A stretch of DNA of 64,000 bases from Thermosynechococcus vestitus BP-1 (GTDB lineage: Bacteria; Cyanobacteriota; Cyanobacteriia; Thermosynechococcales; Thermosynechococcaceae), in assembly GCF_000011345.1 (NCBI RefSeq), contig NC_004113.1, positions 434,001-498,000 of the forward strand, read 5' to 3'. Position 1 is the first letter of the stretch, and each line of letters starts with the position of its first letter. A program made the translations under genes and the position numbers. This document shows positions 39,238-48,098 of the stretch, piece after piece. Under the pieces are notes generated by a model. The model saw nothing but the letters and a program-made list of their open reading frames with translations. It was not told where the DNA came from and ran no database searches.

Positions 39238-39428
39238 TCTTGGGGCAGCAGCACTGGCTGGCGAGTAAACAGCACATAACCCCGCAGGGTTTGCCGATTA
39301 ATCGCAACACCGGCAGGCACCGTTTTTGCCCCATGAACCTGCTGGTAGAGATTATAGATGGATTGAGCAGCGGCTAATAGGGGGGTATCAACGGTTTCCA
39401 TGGTTTGCAAAACTGGCATCTGCCCCAC
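39183..39428 (-). CDS. Small protein of unknown function upstream of pilD
   Basis: The 81-residue product (MGQMPVLQTMETVDTPLLAA...) has a predicted helical start (AAQSIYNLYQQVHG) and a beta-rich second half (GVAINRQTLRGYVLFTRQ). There are no cysteines, membrane helices or known motif. It overlaps the 5' end of pilD and shares its strand, so it is probably cotranscribed. I do not recognise the family. Confidence 0.55.
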   Translation of the reverse strand: MGQMPVLQTMETVDTPLLAAAQSIYNLYQQVHGAKTVPAGVAINRQTLRGYVLFTRQPVLLPQECFIPYDHLPEVTRLSIH

Positions 39429-39629
39429 TCCTCAGCAATCGAACAATGAGAAAGGTTATGTTGGGTTTTGAGTCAACCATTTACTTCTCACCAGGTGCTC
39501 CGCCTATGCAAAAGCAGATCTGAAATCCACCGCCTGAAAATTAATGATCTTCTAATGATCTTCCCTTCGCCAAGCAATAGCATAGAGCTACCACAGAGCT
39601 AGGACATCTTCTCTGTGACATTACCTAAG

Positions 39630-40376
39630 TGTCAAGACCCGTGACATTATCTACCCTTGAAACGAAGAGGTCTGGTCGCTCAGTTTGCCACCATCGCAGT
39701 TTCTCAATGGGAGTCATGTGGCCCAAAACGCGTTGGGGAATGCGGTGATTGTACGCCCAAAGGTATCGCGTGAGCGTCTCTTGCAAGTCGGCTGCCGAGA
39801 CAAAGCGTTCAGCGCGCAGAATCTGGGCAATGCGGCCGTTGAAGCGTTCCACCATCCCGTTGGTTTGCGGATGGCGGGGTTGGATGAGCCGATGGGCGAT
39901 GCGCTTTTCACGACAGAGCTGATCAAACGGATGACGTCCCGTGGGTTGGCGTTCGCCTGCGGAGGAGAAACGGTCGGTAAACTCCTTGCCGTTATCGGTC
40001 AGCACCGTACGCACCACGAAAGGAGCGTTGGCAAGGACATTTGCAAGAAAGCGCGTTGCCGATTCTGCGCTCTTATTCTCGTGGATTGCCAAATAGACCC
40101 AGCGCGTTGCCCGATCAATCGCGACAAAGAGGTAGCGGCGCTGCTCCTCATCCGGCATTTGTGGCAGGTATTTGACGTCGATGGGGATGAACCCGGGTGC
40201 GTACGCTTTGAACTGCCGCGTGGTGCTTTTGGGACTGCCTCCGAGGCTTTCGCGTTCCTGTTTAGTTACGCTCCATTGTTCAATGCTTTCCGGCCTTGGA
40301 ACAAGCACTCAAGGAGCCGGTACGCTTCGAGGAGTTTAGCACGGCTTCTGGGAATATAATGATGCGGGACCTGACA
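39630..40376 (-). mobile_element. IS481-family element, internally deleted copy
   Basis: This copy is 747 bp and has both terminal repeats. It is nearly identical to the copy at 37284 except that 354 bases near the transposase start are missing (the join is around 40255-40265). The flanks CCTAAG and CTCCCC do not form a target duplication. The near identity points to recent origin or gene conversion. Confidence 0.82.
39631..40308 (-). pseudogene. IS481 transposase lacking its DNA-binding domain
   Basis: The frame reads MLVPRPESIEQWSVTKQERE and then joins the normal sequence at SLGGSPKSTTRQF, in frame. About 118 codons are lost: the usual start, the helix-turn-helix and the linker. The catalytic core (FIPIDVKYLPQM, VLTDNGKEFTDRF, NGMVERFNGRI) is complete. 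A product of about 227 residues could be made but should not bind the ends by itself. The frame stops just past the left repeat near 39625. Confidence 0.75.
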
Positions 40377-40478
40377 CTCCCCTGGTTGCAGCAATGTGTA
40401 AGCATGAATGACGCAGTTGCCACGGTGGAGGAGGAATTGAGTGGGAAAGGATGGAGACCCTTGGCAGAAGTGGCGTAA
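40377..40478 (+). pseudogene. C-terminal fragment of an unknown gene cut by IS481
   Basis: Directly after the element a frame reads PWLQQCVSMNDAVATVEEE and ends LSGKGWRPLAEVA at a TAA. It looks like the end of a real protein whose upstream part is missing. No matching 5' part was seen on the other side of the element. The family is not recognised. Confidence 0.4.
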
Positions 40479-40619
40479 ACGACAATCGACCTCTTGTAGA
40501 GGTAGCCCTTCTGTGGCTAAAAATCCAGTTTGATTCTCCTAAAAGCCACAAATGAACCGCCAAGACCGTAAAGAATTGCAACATGTGCCCTTGTAGGGTT
40601 AAGGGACAGAAGAATTGCC

Positions 40620-40625
40620 TATAAT
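40620..40625 (+). promoter_or_regulatory. Probable hemL -10 box TATAAT
   Basis: A perfect TATAAT lies 35 bases upstream of the TTG start at 40660. A -35 element is not clear. Confidence 0.55.
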
Positions 40626-40659
40626 ACTGTGAGCACGCCAATGCTTGAGGGAGTTGACG

Positions 40660-41958
40660 TTGACCACGACTGTTTTTCAAACCACAAAATCCCAAGAAAT
40701 TTTTGCCGCTGCCCAAAAACTCATGCCCGGTGGCGTCAGTTCACCCGTGCGTGCCTTCAAGTCCGTCGGCGGCCAGCCCATTGTCTTTGATCACGTCAAG
40801 GGTGCCCACATTTGGGATGTGGACGGCAATCAATACATTGACTATGTGGGGTCTTGGGGACCCGCGATCGTTGGCCATGCCCATCCTGAAGTCATTGATG
40901 CCCTCCATGCCGCCCTTGAAAAGGGAACTAGCTTTGGTGCCCCCTGCCTGCTTGAGAATATCTTGGCGGAAATGGTGATTGCCGCCGTTCCTAGCGTCGA
41001 GATGGTGCGCTTTGTCAATTCCGGAACCGAAGCCTGTATGGCAGTGCTGCGGCTAATGCGTGCCTATACCCAGCGGGAAAAAGTGATCAAGTTTGAAGGC
41101 TGCTACCACGGCCATGCTGATATGTTCTTGGTCAAGGCGGGCTCAGGCGTCGCCACCTTGGGTTTACCCGATTCCCCCGGCGTGCCGAAAGCAACCACCG
41201 CCGCCACATTAACGGCCCCCTACAACGATCTCGAAGCGGTCAGTCGCCTCTTTGAACAGTATCCCAATGACATCGCGGGTGTGATCCTTGAACCCGTGGT
41301 TGGCAATGCTGGCTTTATTCCCCCCGATGCGGGCTTTCTGGAAGGACTGCGGGAGCTGACAAAACAATATGGTGCCCTCTTGGTCTTTGACGAAGTGATG
41401 ACCGGCTTTCGCATTGCCTATGGCGGTGCCCAAGAAAAATTTGGTGTCACACCGGATCTGACTACCCTCGGAAAAGTGATTGGCGGTGGTCTGCCTGTGG
41501 GTGCCTATGGTGGTCGCGCTGAGATTATGAAGATGGTGGCGCCTGCAGGGCCTGTATATCAAGCGGGTACCCTCTCTGGCAATCCCTTGGCAATGACAGC
41601 GGGCATTAAAACCCTGGAAATTCTCAGCCGCCCCGGCAGCTATGAGCACTTGGATCGGATCACGGGCAAGCTGGTACAGGGACTGTTAGATGCTGCACGG
41701 GAGTTTGGCCACGAGGTGTGTGGTGGGCACATCAGTGGCATGTTCGGCCTCTTTTTCACCGCTGGTCCAGTGACCAACTATGAGCAAGCCAAGCAGTCGG
41801 ATTTGAAAAAGTTTGCTGCTTTCCACCGCGGCATGTTAGAGCAGGGGATTTACCTTGCGCCATCCCAGTTTGAAGCGGGCTTTACCTCCCTTGCCCATAC
41901 GGAGGCGGATATTGAGCGCACCATTGCGGCGGCGCGGACAGTGCTGAGTCAGCTTTGA
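40660..41958 (+). CDS. hemL: Glutamate-1-semialdehyde 2,1-aminomutase
   Basis: The 432-residue PLP enzyme converts glutamate-1-semialdehyde to 5-aminolevulinate, the entry to heme, chlorophyll and bilins. The signatures are [40 protein letters not shown] and the PLP lysine in [19 protein letters not shown]. The start is taken as TTG 40660 ([12 protein letters not shown]), matching the mature family length; the frame extends 5 codons further. Its 3' end overlaps the opposite gene by 10 bases. Confidence 0.96.
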   Translation: MTTTVFQTTKSQEIFAAAQKLMPGGVSSPVRAFKSVGGQPIVFDHVKGAHIWDVDGNQYIDYVGSWGPAIVGHAHPEVIDALHAALEKGTSFGAPCLLENILAEMVIAAVPSVEMVRFVNSGTEACMAVLRLMRAYTQREKVIKFEGCYHGHADMFLVKAGSGVATLGLPDSPGVPKATTAATLTAPYNDLEAVSRLFEQYPNDIAGVILEPVVGNAGFIPPDAGFLEGLRELTKQYGALLVFDEVMTGFRIAYGGAQEKFGVTPDLTTLGKVIGGGLPVGAYGGRAEIMKMVAPAGPVYQAGTLSGNPLAMTAGIKTLEILSRPGSYEHLDRITGKLVQGLLDAAREFGHEVCGGHISGMFGLFFTAGPVTNYEQAKQSDLKKFAAFHRGMLEQGIYLAPSQFEAGFTSLAHTEADIERTIAAARTVLSQL

Positions 41959-44081
41959 GCCTTTACCGTTGCGGCAAGGAGCACCACATCCATTAAGTCC
42001 TCAAGGTTGAGGCAGGGAAAGACCATGACATCTCCCAGTTGATGAATGGCTCGGCTGCTATCTTCTGCCAAGGTAATCACGGGGAGTTTTCGCAGTTTGG
42101 GGTGATTCTCCAGATGGGGGACTTCCGCAGCCGGTAAGTCCCAAATCAGAACGTCAGGCTGCCAAATATCCACCAAGAGATGGGCCTGTTCGAGATCTTC
42201 TGCTTCGAGAAGCCGCAGGTGGGGCAGGCTAATTTCATGGAGTAAGCCGAGGCGGAGTACTGTTTGATTTGGGGGGGGACTTTCAAAGGTCGGTTTTTCC
42301 GTTGGAAACGTCAGTCGTGGAAAACACCAGCGATCCAGGACATCGATCAGCAAACTCGGATGACTACTCAAGGGCAGCCGTTGCACAAAACCCGTCAAGC
42401 CCAAGGGAGTGGCTTCATCGGAGAGGATGATCAACGGAACAGTCGCAGTGAGGGGACTGGTGGTAAGACTTTCAACCACATCAGCCAAAATGAGACTACC
42501 GGCGGGGCGGACCACAATTGCTGTGGGTTGCAGTTGCTCCAGCTTATCCAGCGCTTCAAGGGGATGGCGAGCGACGATATAGCCGTAATGGCTGCTTCGC
42601 AAGGCAGCAGTGGTGTTCATGATCCACGTGGCATCATTACTGATTAAAAGGATCAATTGAGCGGTAGTGGGTAATTCAGGGGGAGGTTCCTCCCTAAGGG
42701 GCAGCAGCACTGTCCACTCACTCCAGCTATCAGCTTCGGCAATAAAGGAAAGCTCACCATTGTGAAGACGACAGAGTTGGTGAGCTAGCATCAGCCCCAT
42801 GGTTACTTCGGCGTAGTCCTCGAGGCATTCGTGTAGCAGGCGATCGTGATCCTGAAGAGGAATACCCTGTCCCTCCTCCCACAGTTGCAGCGCCAGCCAA
42901 TTTTGCCAGCGACTCAAGCGCAGTCCATAGCGATCGCTGGGAAAGAGCATCAGCCACCCTAGGAGATGGGCAAGAATCTGCCGTAGGCGCAGCGCATCCC
43001 CCCAGAGGTACACATGACTCAAGGGCTGATCAATTTGCCACTGCCACTGCCAACTCGGCGGGGTCGGATTGTAGAGATGCTCCGCCAACTCCTGCGATCG
43101 CCACCACAAATCCGCCAGTTCTACGCTTTCCCATTGCAATTCCAACTCTCGCCAGAGGGCACGGGTGTAGTCTTGCCACGCCTGAATGAGGCGATTCATT
43201 TGCCAACCGCTACGCTGGATGAGGGCAAGGTAGTCCTGTTGCTCTGGTAGGGGGTGTTGCCACAGGAGTTGGGTCAGGCCGAGAATGGCCGTTAGGGGAT
43301 TTTTGAGTTCATGTCCTAAGCTCAGCAGGAGGCGCTTTTGCTGGTGCAGTCGCAGTTGCTGCAAGCGGGTGGGGGTCGTTGGATCAGCCTCTTGACGCTG
43401 TTGGGCAAAAAATAACCAGTAGCGATCGCTCGCGATCGCCACACTGCTTTTGGCTTTCTCCCCGTCCAACGACCTTAAATTTAAGGGAAATGAGCACACC
43501 TGCCAAAGCGATCGCCCCTCTAGGGCCTGACAACTCATGCCCTCAAATTGAGGCTGTACCAGTGGCAAGCAGTCAGTTAAGTATTCTGACCAAGCATGAT
43601 TTTGCCAAAGGACTCTCCCTTGAGCGTTTTGAATTTGGATCGGCAAAGGCAATTGTTCAATCACTTCCAGCCAAGGCAAAGGGGGCTGGCAGGCCCAGTG
43701 ATAGAGCAAGCGTTGCTGATCCAGTAGTCCCACAAAGCACCCCTGTGCGTCCACAACCGCAATATCGGCGGGCATCTCCGCTTGAGTGCGCAGCCATCCC
43801 TGAAACTGCAATAGCGTCCACGCTGCCGGTACTTCCACCACCGGCGATCGCCAAGGAGCCGTCACACTGCCTACCGCGAAGTCAGCTAACGTTCCTTCCC
43901 GCTCCAAACTCAAGGCCAACCGCCAGCCCTGCACCACCCCCACGGGTTTTTGCCCCTCATCCACAATGACGATCACTTCTGGGAGGGTTTCTTGCCAACG
44001 CTGATACACCTCGCTGAGAGACAGACCGGCCCCCACCGTCATTGCCGGTTCAGTAAAGCTAGCTAGGGAGAGGGAAGTCAT
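41949..44081 (-). CDS. CBS-PAS histidine-kinase-like protein with degenerate receiver domains
   Basis: The 710-residue protein has a CBS pair (about 1-130), a PAS-like domain (about 140-225), a HisKA box [19 protein letters not shown] (about 280) and an ATPase region. Two receiver-like folds follow (about 480-590 and 605-710). The ATPase boxes are altered: there is no clear N-box Asn ([12 protein letters not shown]), EEGQGIP replaces DxGxGI, and MGLMLA replaces GLGLA. The receiver folds lack the usual phospho-acceptor Asp. It may be a sensor or scaffold rather than an active kinase. It is divergent from kaiA, 216 bases away, and a motif copy touches its start. Confidence 0.75.
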   Translation of the reverse strand: MTSLSLASFTEPAMTVGAGLSLSEVYQRWQETLPEVIVIVDEGQKPVGVVQGWRLALSLEREGTLADFAVGSVTAPWRSPVVEVPAAWTLLQFQGWLRTQAEMPADIAVVDAQGCFVGLLDQQRLLYHWACQPPLPWLEVIEQLPLPIQIQNAQGRVLWQNHAWSEYLTDCLPLVQPQFEGMSCQALEGRSLWQVCSFPLNLRSLDGEKAKSSVAIASDRYWLFFAQQRQEADPTTPTRLQQLRLHQQKRLLLSLGHELKNPLTAILGLTQLLWQHPLPEQQDYLALIQRSGWQMNRLIQAWQDYTRALWRELELQWESVELADLWWRSQELAEHLYNPTPPSWQWQWQIDQPLSHVYLWGDALRLRQILAHLLGWLMLFPSDRYGLRLSRWQNWLALQLWEEGQGIPLQDHDRLLHECLEDYAEVTMGLMLAHQLCRLHNGELSFIAEADSWSEWTVLLPLREEPPPELPTTAQLILLISNDATWIMNTTAALRSSHYGYIVARHPLEALDKLEQLQPTAIVVRPAGSLILADVVESLTTSPLTATVPLIILSDEATPLGLTGFVQRLPLSSHPSLLIDVLDRWCFPRLTFPTEKPTFESPPPNQTVLRLGLLHEISLPHLRLLEAEDLEQAHLLVDIWQPDVLIWDLPAAEVPHLENHPKLRKLPVITLAEDSSRAIHQLGDVMVFPCLNLEDLMDVVLLAATVKAQS

Positions 44082-44084
44082 CGC

Positions 44085-44100
44085 TACAGCCCTTTTCTAA
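44085..44100 (-). repeat. Intergenic motif copy 5
   Basis: The minus strand reads TTAGAAAAGGGCTGTA and is followed after three bases by the ATG of the CBS-kinase gene. Here the AAAAGG part could also act as a ribosome site. Confidence 0.5.
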
Positions 44101-44297
44101 ACTGGGGTACATCAAATAAGGAGATAGGATGCCCTTTTCCACTGGTTTTGCCATTGTTGAGTGGGTTTTGTACTTGTGAGCAGGGCTGTGGAGCTTAAAC
44201 TTGTAATGGAATGGCAACAGGCCTCCCCAAGACACTGCCACCACCTGCGGGAAAGTGATAGGATGCTATCAGATGCAAACTCCAGTTCTGAAAGCAC

Positions 44298-45149
44298 GTG
44301 GCGCAGTCAACCGCACTCACAATTTGTGGCTTAGTTTACTCGCCCGCGATTGGCCAAGAACTAGTTCGTTTGCACACCTCTGATATTGATGAGCTGGTTT
44401 ACTTTTCAAGCGAGAGGGAGTTTTGTAACTATTTAGAGGCACGGCGCAATAGCATCGCCTGTCTAATTTTAGAATGGGGAGAGGGGACTCCGCAAATCAT
44501 TACCTATCTTCACCACAGCGCCACCCTCTTGCCCGCCATCCTCATTTTTCCAGCCGCGCCAGCCCCCCCACCCGCCGGTCCCCACTATCACATTGCTGAA
44601 GTGATTTTGACAACCGATCAACTGGATCAGCTCAACCGTCAAATTGAGGAAGCCATCACGGGATTTGTCAAGCTCTGTCCAGGATGTGCAGTACCGCCCC
44701 ACGTCCTGTTTCGCCTGCCAGCCCTCAAAGAGAGCAGTAATGTTGACCCCCAGCATCGTCTTTCCCAAAAATTGAAGGAGCGACTCGGCTACCTGGGGGT
44801 CTATTACAAACGAGATACAGCATTTTTTTTCCGACGGATGTCCCCTGCCGATAAACGCAAGCTGCTGGACGAACTGCGCTCAATTTATCGTACCATTGTC
44901 CTTGAATACTTTAACACCGATGCCAAAGTTAATGAGCGTATTGACGAGTTTGTTAGTAAAGCATTCTTCGCAGATATTTCTGTTTCCCAAGTGCTAGAGA
45001 TTCACGTCGAACTCATGGATACCTTTTCCAAGCAACTCAAACTCGAAGGCCGCAGTGAGGACATTTTGCTCGACTATCGCCTCACACTGATTGATGTCAT
45101 TGCCCATCTGTGCGAAATGTATCGTCGCTCCATTCCGCGGGAGGTGTAA
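44298..45149 (+). CDS. kaiA: Circadian clock protein KaiA
   Basis: The 283-residue protein has an N-terminal pseudo-receiver domain (about 1-135) and a C-terminal four-helix domain (about 180-283) with [17 protein letters not shown] and [16 protein letters not shown]. KaiA binds the KaiC tail and stimulates KaiC autophosphorylation. The start is GTG 44298 ([15 protein letters not shown]). It is the first gene of the clock operon; kaiB starts 6 bases after its stop codon. Confidence 0.97.
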   Translation: MAQSTALTICGLVYSPAIGQELVRLHTSDIDELVYFSSEREFCNYLEARRNSIACLILEWGEGTPQIITYLHHSATLLPAILIFPAAPAPPPAGPHYHIAEVILTTDQLDQLNRQIEEAITGFVKLCPGCAVPPHVLFRLPALKESSNVDPQHRLSQKLKERLGYLGVYYKRDTAFFFRRMSPADKRKLLDELRSIYRTIVLEYFNTDAKVNERIDEFVSKAFFADISVSQVLEIHVELMDTFSKQLKLEGRSEDILLDYRLTLIDVIAHLCEMYRRSIPREV

Positions 45150-45154
45150 TGCCG

Positions 45155-45481
45155 ATGGCCCCCTTGCGGAAAACCTATGTTCTCAAGCTATACGTTGCCG
45201 GTAACACACCCAACTCGGTGCGTGCCCTAAAAACTCTCAATAACATTCTTGAAAAAGAATTTAAGGGAGTCTATGCACTCAAAGTAATCGATGTCCTCAA
45301 AAATCCGCAACTGGCTGAGGAAGATAAAATTTTGGCCACGCCTACCCTTGCCAAAGTCCTACCGCCCCCTGTGCGCCGGATTATTGGGGACTTGTCGAAT
45401 CGTGAGAAGGTGCTCATTGGCTTAGATCTCTTGTATGAAGAGATTGGTGACCAAGCCGAGGATGACTTAGGCTTGGAATAG
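45155..45481 (+). CDS. kaiB: Circadian clock protein KaiB
   Basis: The 108-residue thioredoxin-like, fold-switching protein reads [20 protein letters not shown] and contains [20 protein letters not shown] and the acidic end EDDLGLE. It antagonises KaiA during the night phase by joining phosphorylated KaiC. ATG 45155 gives the known family length; frame positions further upstream lie inside kaiA. Confidence 0.98.
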   Translation: MAPLRKTYVLKLYVAGNTPNSVRALKTLNNILEKEFKGVYALKVIDVLKNPQLAEEDKILATPTLAKVLPPPVRRIIGDLSNREKVLIGLDLLYEEIGDQAEDDLGLE

Positions 45482-45556
45482 GCACAGTCCTTAGAGACTC
45501 TCAGTTTAGAATAGCTTCTTGGAATTTTTGCGCAATACCGAATCTAAAAATCTTCT

Positions 45557-47113
45557 ATGACAAACCTACCGGAACATCAGTCTAGTCCAACGGAGCAGTC
45601 CTCTGCGGAAGTCAAGAAAATCCCGACGATGATTGAGGGCTTTGACGATATCAGTCATGGGGGACTTCCCCAAGGACGCACCACCTTAGTCAGCGGCACT
45701 TCAGGCACAGGGAAGACCCTTTTTGCAGTTCAGTTTCTCTACAATGGCATTACCATTTTTAATGAGCCAGGTATATTTGTTACATTTGAAGAATCCCCCC
45801 AAGATATTATCAAAAACGCCCTCAGTTTTGGCTGGAACCTGCAAAGTCTGATTGATCAAGGCAAGCTATTTATCCTGGATGCTTCTCCGGATCCCGATGG
45901 CCAAGAGGTGGCTGGTGACTTTGACTTATCTGCTCTGATTGAGCGCATTCAGTATGCCATTCGCAAATACAAAGCAACCCGGGTCTCCATTGATTCGGTC
46001 ACAGCAGTGTTCCAGCAATACGATGCGGCCTCCGTGGTGCGGCGGGAAATTTTTCGCTTGGCTTTTCGCCTCAAGCAACTGGGCGTGACCACGATTATGA
46101 CCACTGAGCGGGTAGATGAATACGGCCCTGTGGCGCGTTTTGGTGTTGAGGAGTTTGTCTCCGACAATGTGGTCATTTTGCGGAATGTTCTCGAGGGAGA
46201 AAGGCGGCGGCGCACGGTCGAAATTCTCAAGCTGCGGGGCACCACCCACATGAAGGGGGAATATCCCTTTACGATCAACAATGGTATTAACATCTTCCCG
46301 TTGGGGGCCATGCGCTTGACTCAGCGCTCATCGAATGTGCGGGTGTCTTCAGGGGTCAAGACCCTCGACGAGATGTGTGGCGGTGGCTTCTTCAAGGATT
46401 CAATTATTTTGGCCACGGGCGCTACGGGTACTGGCAAGACGCTCTTGGTCAGTAAATTCTTGGAGACGGGCTGCCAACAGGGAGAACGAGCCCTGCTGTT
46501 TGCCTATGAAGAATCGCGGGCGCAGTTGTCGCGCAATGCCTCCTCTTGGGGTATTGATTTTGAGGAGTTAGAACGGCGCGGTTTGTTGCGGATTATTTGT
46601 GCCTATCCAGAGTCAGCGGGGCTTGAGGATCACCTGCAAATTATCAAGTCGGAGATTGCGGACTTTAAGCCCTCACGGGTGGCGATTGACTCTTTGTCTG
46701 CGTTGGCGCGGGGGGTGAGTAACAATGCCTTCCGGCAGTTTGTAATCGGGGTTACTGGATTTGCCAAACAGGAGGAAATCACTGGCTTTTTCACCAACAC
46801 GACGGATCAGTTTATGGGGTCCAACTCGATTACCGAGTCCCATATCTCCACAATTACAGACACCATTTTGCTGTTGCAGTACGTGGAAATCCGCGGTGAG
46901 ATGTCGCGGGCAATTAATGTCTTTAAGATGCGTGGCTCTTGGCACGACAAGGGGATTCGGGAGTATGTGATCACTGAGAAGGGGGCAGAAATCCGCGATT
47001 CCTTCCGCAACTTTGAGGGGATTATTAGCGGTACCCCCACCCGCATTTCCGTGGACGAAAAAACAGAGCTGGCGCGAATTGCCAAGGGGATGCAGGATCT
47101 AGAGAGCGAGTAG
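45557..47113 (+). CDS. kaiC: Circadian clock ATPase/kinase KaiC
   Basis: The 518-residue double RecA-type ATPase has Walker A loops GTSGTGKT (CI) and GATGTGKT (CII), with the paired catalytic glutamates in VTFEESPQ and YEESRAQL. The phosphorylation sites are in ITESHISTITDTIL (Ser-Thr at about 431-432), and the C-terminal tail that KaiA grips is present (about 500-518). It lies 75 bases after kaiB. The hexamer is the core oscillator with a slow ATPase. Confidence 0.98.
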   Translation: MTNLPEHQSSPTEQSSAEVKKIPTMIEGFDDISHGGLPQGRTTLVSGTSGTGKTLFAVQFLYNGITIFNEPGIFVTFEESPQDIIKNALSFGWNLQSLIDQGKLFILDASPDPDGQEVAGDFDLSALIERIQYAIRKYKATRVSIDSVTAVFQQYDAASVVRREIFRLAFRLKQLGVTTIMTTERVDEYGPVARFGVEEFVSDNVVILRNVLEGERRRRTVEILKLRGTTHMKGEYPFTINNGINIFPLGAMRLTQRSSNVRVSSGVKTLDEMCGGGFFKDSIILATGATGTGKTLLVSKFLETGCQQGERALLFAYEESRAQLSRNASSWGIDFEELERRGLLRIICAYPESAGLEDHLQIIKSEIADFKPSRVAIDSLSALARGVSNNAFRQFVIGVTGFAKQEEITGFFTNTTDQFMGSNSITESHISTITDTILLLQYVEIRGEMSRAINVFKMRGSWHDKGIREYVITEKGAEIRDSFRNFEGIISGTPTRISVDEKTELARIAKGMQDLESE

Positions 47114-47117
47114 CCCC

Positions 47118-48038
47118 ATGCAGTTAAACCAAGTTATTGTGGTGCACAAGGCGGGCGATCGCCAGAGCAAGGAATGGGCAGATCGTGCCTCCCGTCAACT
47201 ACAACAGCGTGGCGCCAATGTGCTGGTAGGGCCTAGTGGGCCTAAGGACAACCCTTACCCCGTCTTTATGGCCTCTGTGACAGAGCCGATTGATCTCGCC
47301 GTTGTTCTGGGGGGCGATGGCACCTCCTTAGCAGCGGCACGCCATCTCGCAGCGGCTGGGGTTCCAATTTTAGCGGTGAATGTGGGGGGGCATTTGGGGT
47401 TTTTGACGGAGCCCTTGGAGTTGTTTCGCGATATGGAGGCGGTTTGGGATCGCCTGGAGCGGGATGAGTACGCGATGCAACAGCGGATGATGCTGCAAGC
47501 CCAGGTTTTTGAAGGGTCAAAGGCTCATCCGGAAGCGGTGGGCGATCGCTACTATGCCCTGAATGAAATGTGCATTAAGCCGGCCTCTGCTGATCGCATG
47601 ATCACCGCCATCCTCGAGATGGAAATTGATGGCGATGTTGTGGATCAGTACCAAGGGGATGGGTTGCTGGTGGCCACGCCCACTGGCTCTACTTGCTATA
47701 CGGTCGCCGCCAATGGCCCCATTTTGCATCCAGGGATGGAAGCCCTGGTGGTGACACCCATTTGTCCTTTGAGTCTCTCTAGCCGCCCCATTGTCTTGCC
47801 TGCGCGCTCCTCAGTCAGCATTTGGCCCTTGGAGGATCACAGTCTCAATACCAAGCTGTGGATGGATGGTGTCCTGGCCACCTCCATTTGGCCAGGACAG
47901 CGGGTACAGGTGACAATGGCCGATTGTCAAGCTCGCTTTATCATCCTGCGGGATCACTACTCCTTTTATCAAACCCTACGGGAGAAGTTAGCCTGGGCAG
48001 GGGCACGGATTCCCTATCACAACAATCACCGCAATTAG
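47118..48038 (+). CDS. nadK: NAD kinase
   Basis: The 306-residue kinase makes NADP from NAD and ATP. It has the GGDGTSLAAARHL motif, VNVGGHLGFLTEPL and the TPTGSTCYTVAANGPI loop. It starts 4 bases after the kaiC stop, so it is very likely cotranscribed with the clock genes. This would tie NADP supply to the clock transcript, though that is inference from spacing only. Confidence 0.94.
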   Translation: MQLNQVIVVHKAGDRQSKEWADRASRQLQQRGANVLVGPSGPKDNPYPVFMASVTEPIDLAVVLGGDGTSLAAARHLAAAGVPILAVNVGGHLGFLTEPLELFRDMEAVWDRLERDEYAMQQRMMLQAQVFEGSKAHPEAVGDRYYALNEMCIKPASADRMITAILEMEIDGDVVDQYQGDGLLVATPTGSTCYTVAANGPILHPGMEALVVTPICPLSLSSRPIVLPARSSVSIWPLEDHSLNTKLWMDGVLATSIWPGQRVQVTMADCQARFIILRDHYSFYQTLREKLAWAGARIPYHNNHRN

Positions 48039-48098
48039 ATCACAACCGCCCCTCCAGAAGGTCTTTATAATTGGGGCATTCCTCACTAAACCCTTGCT

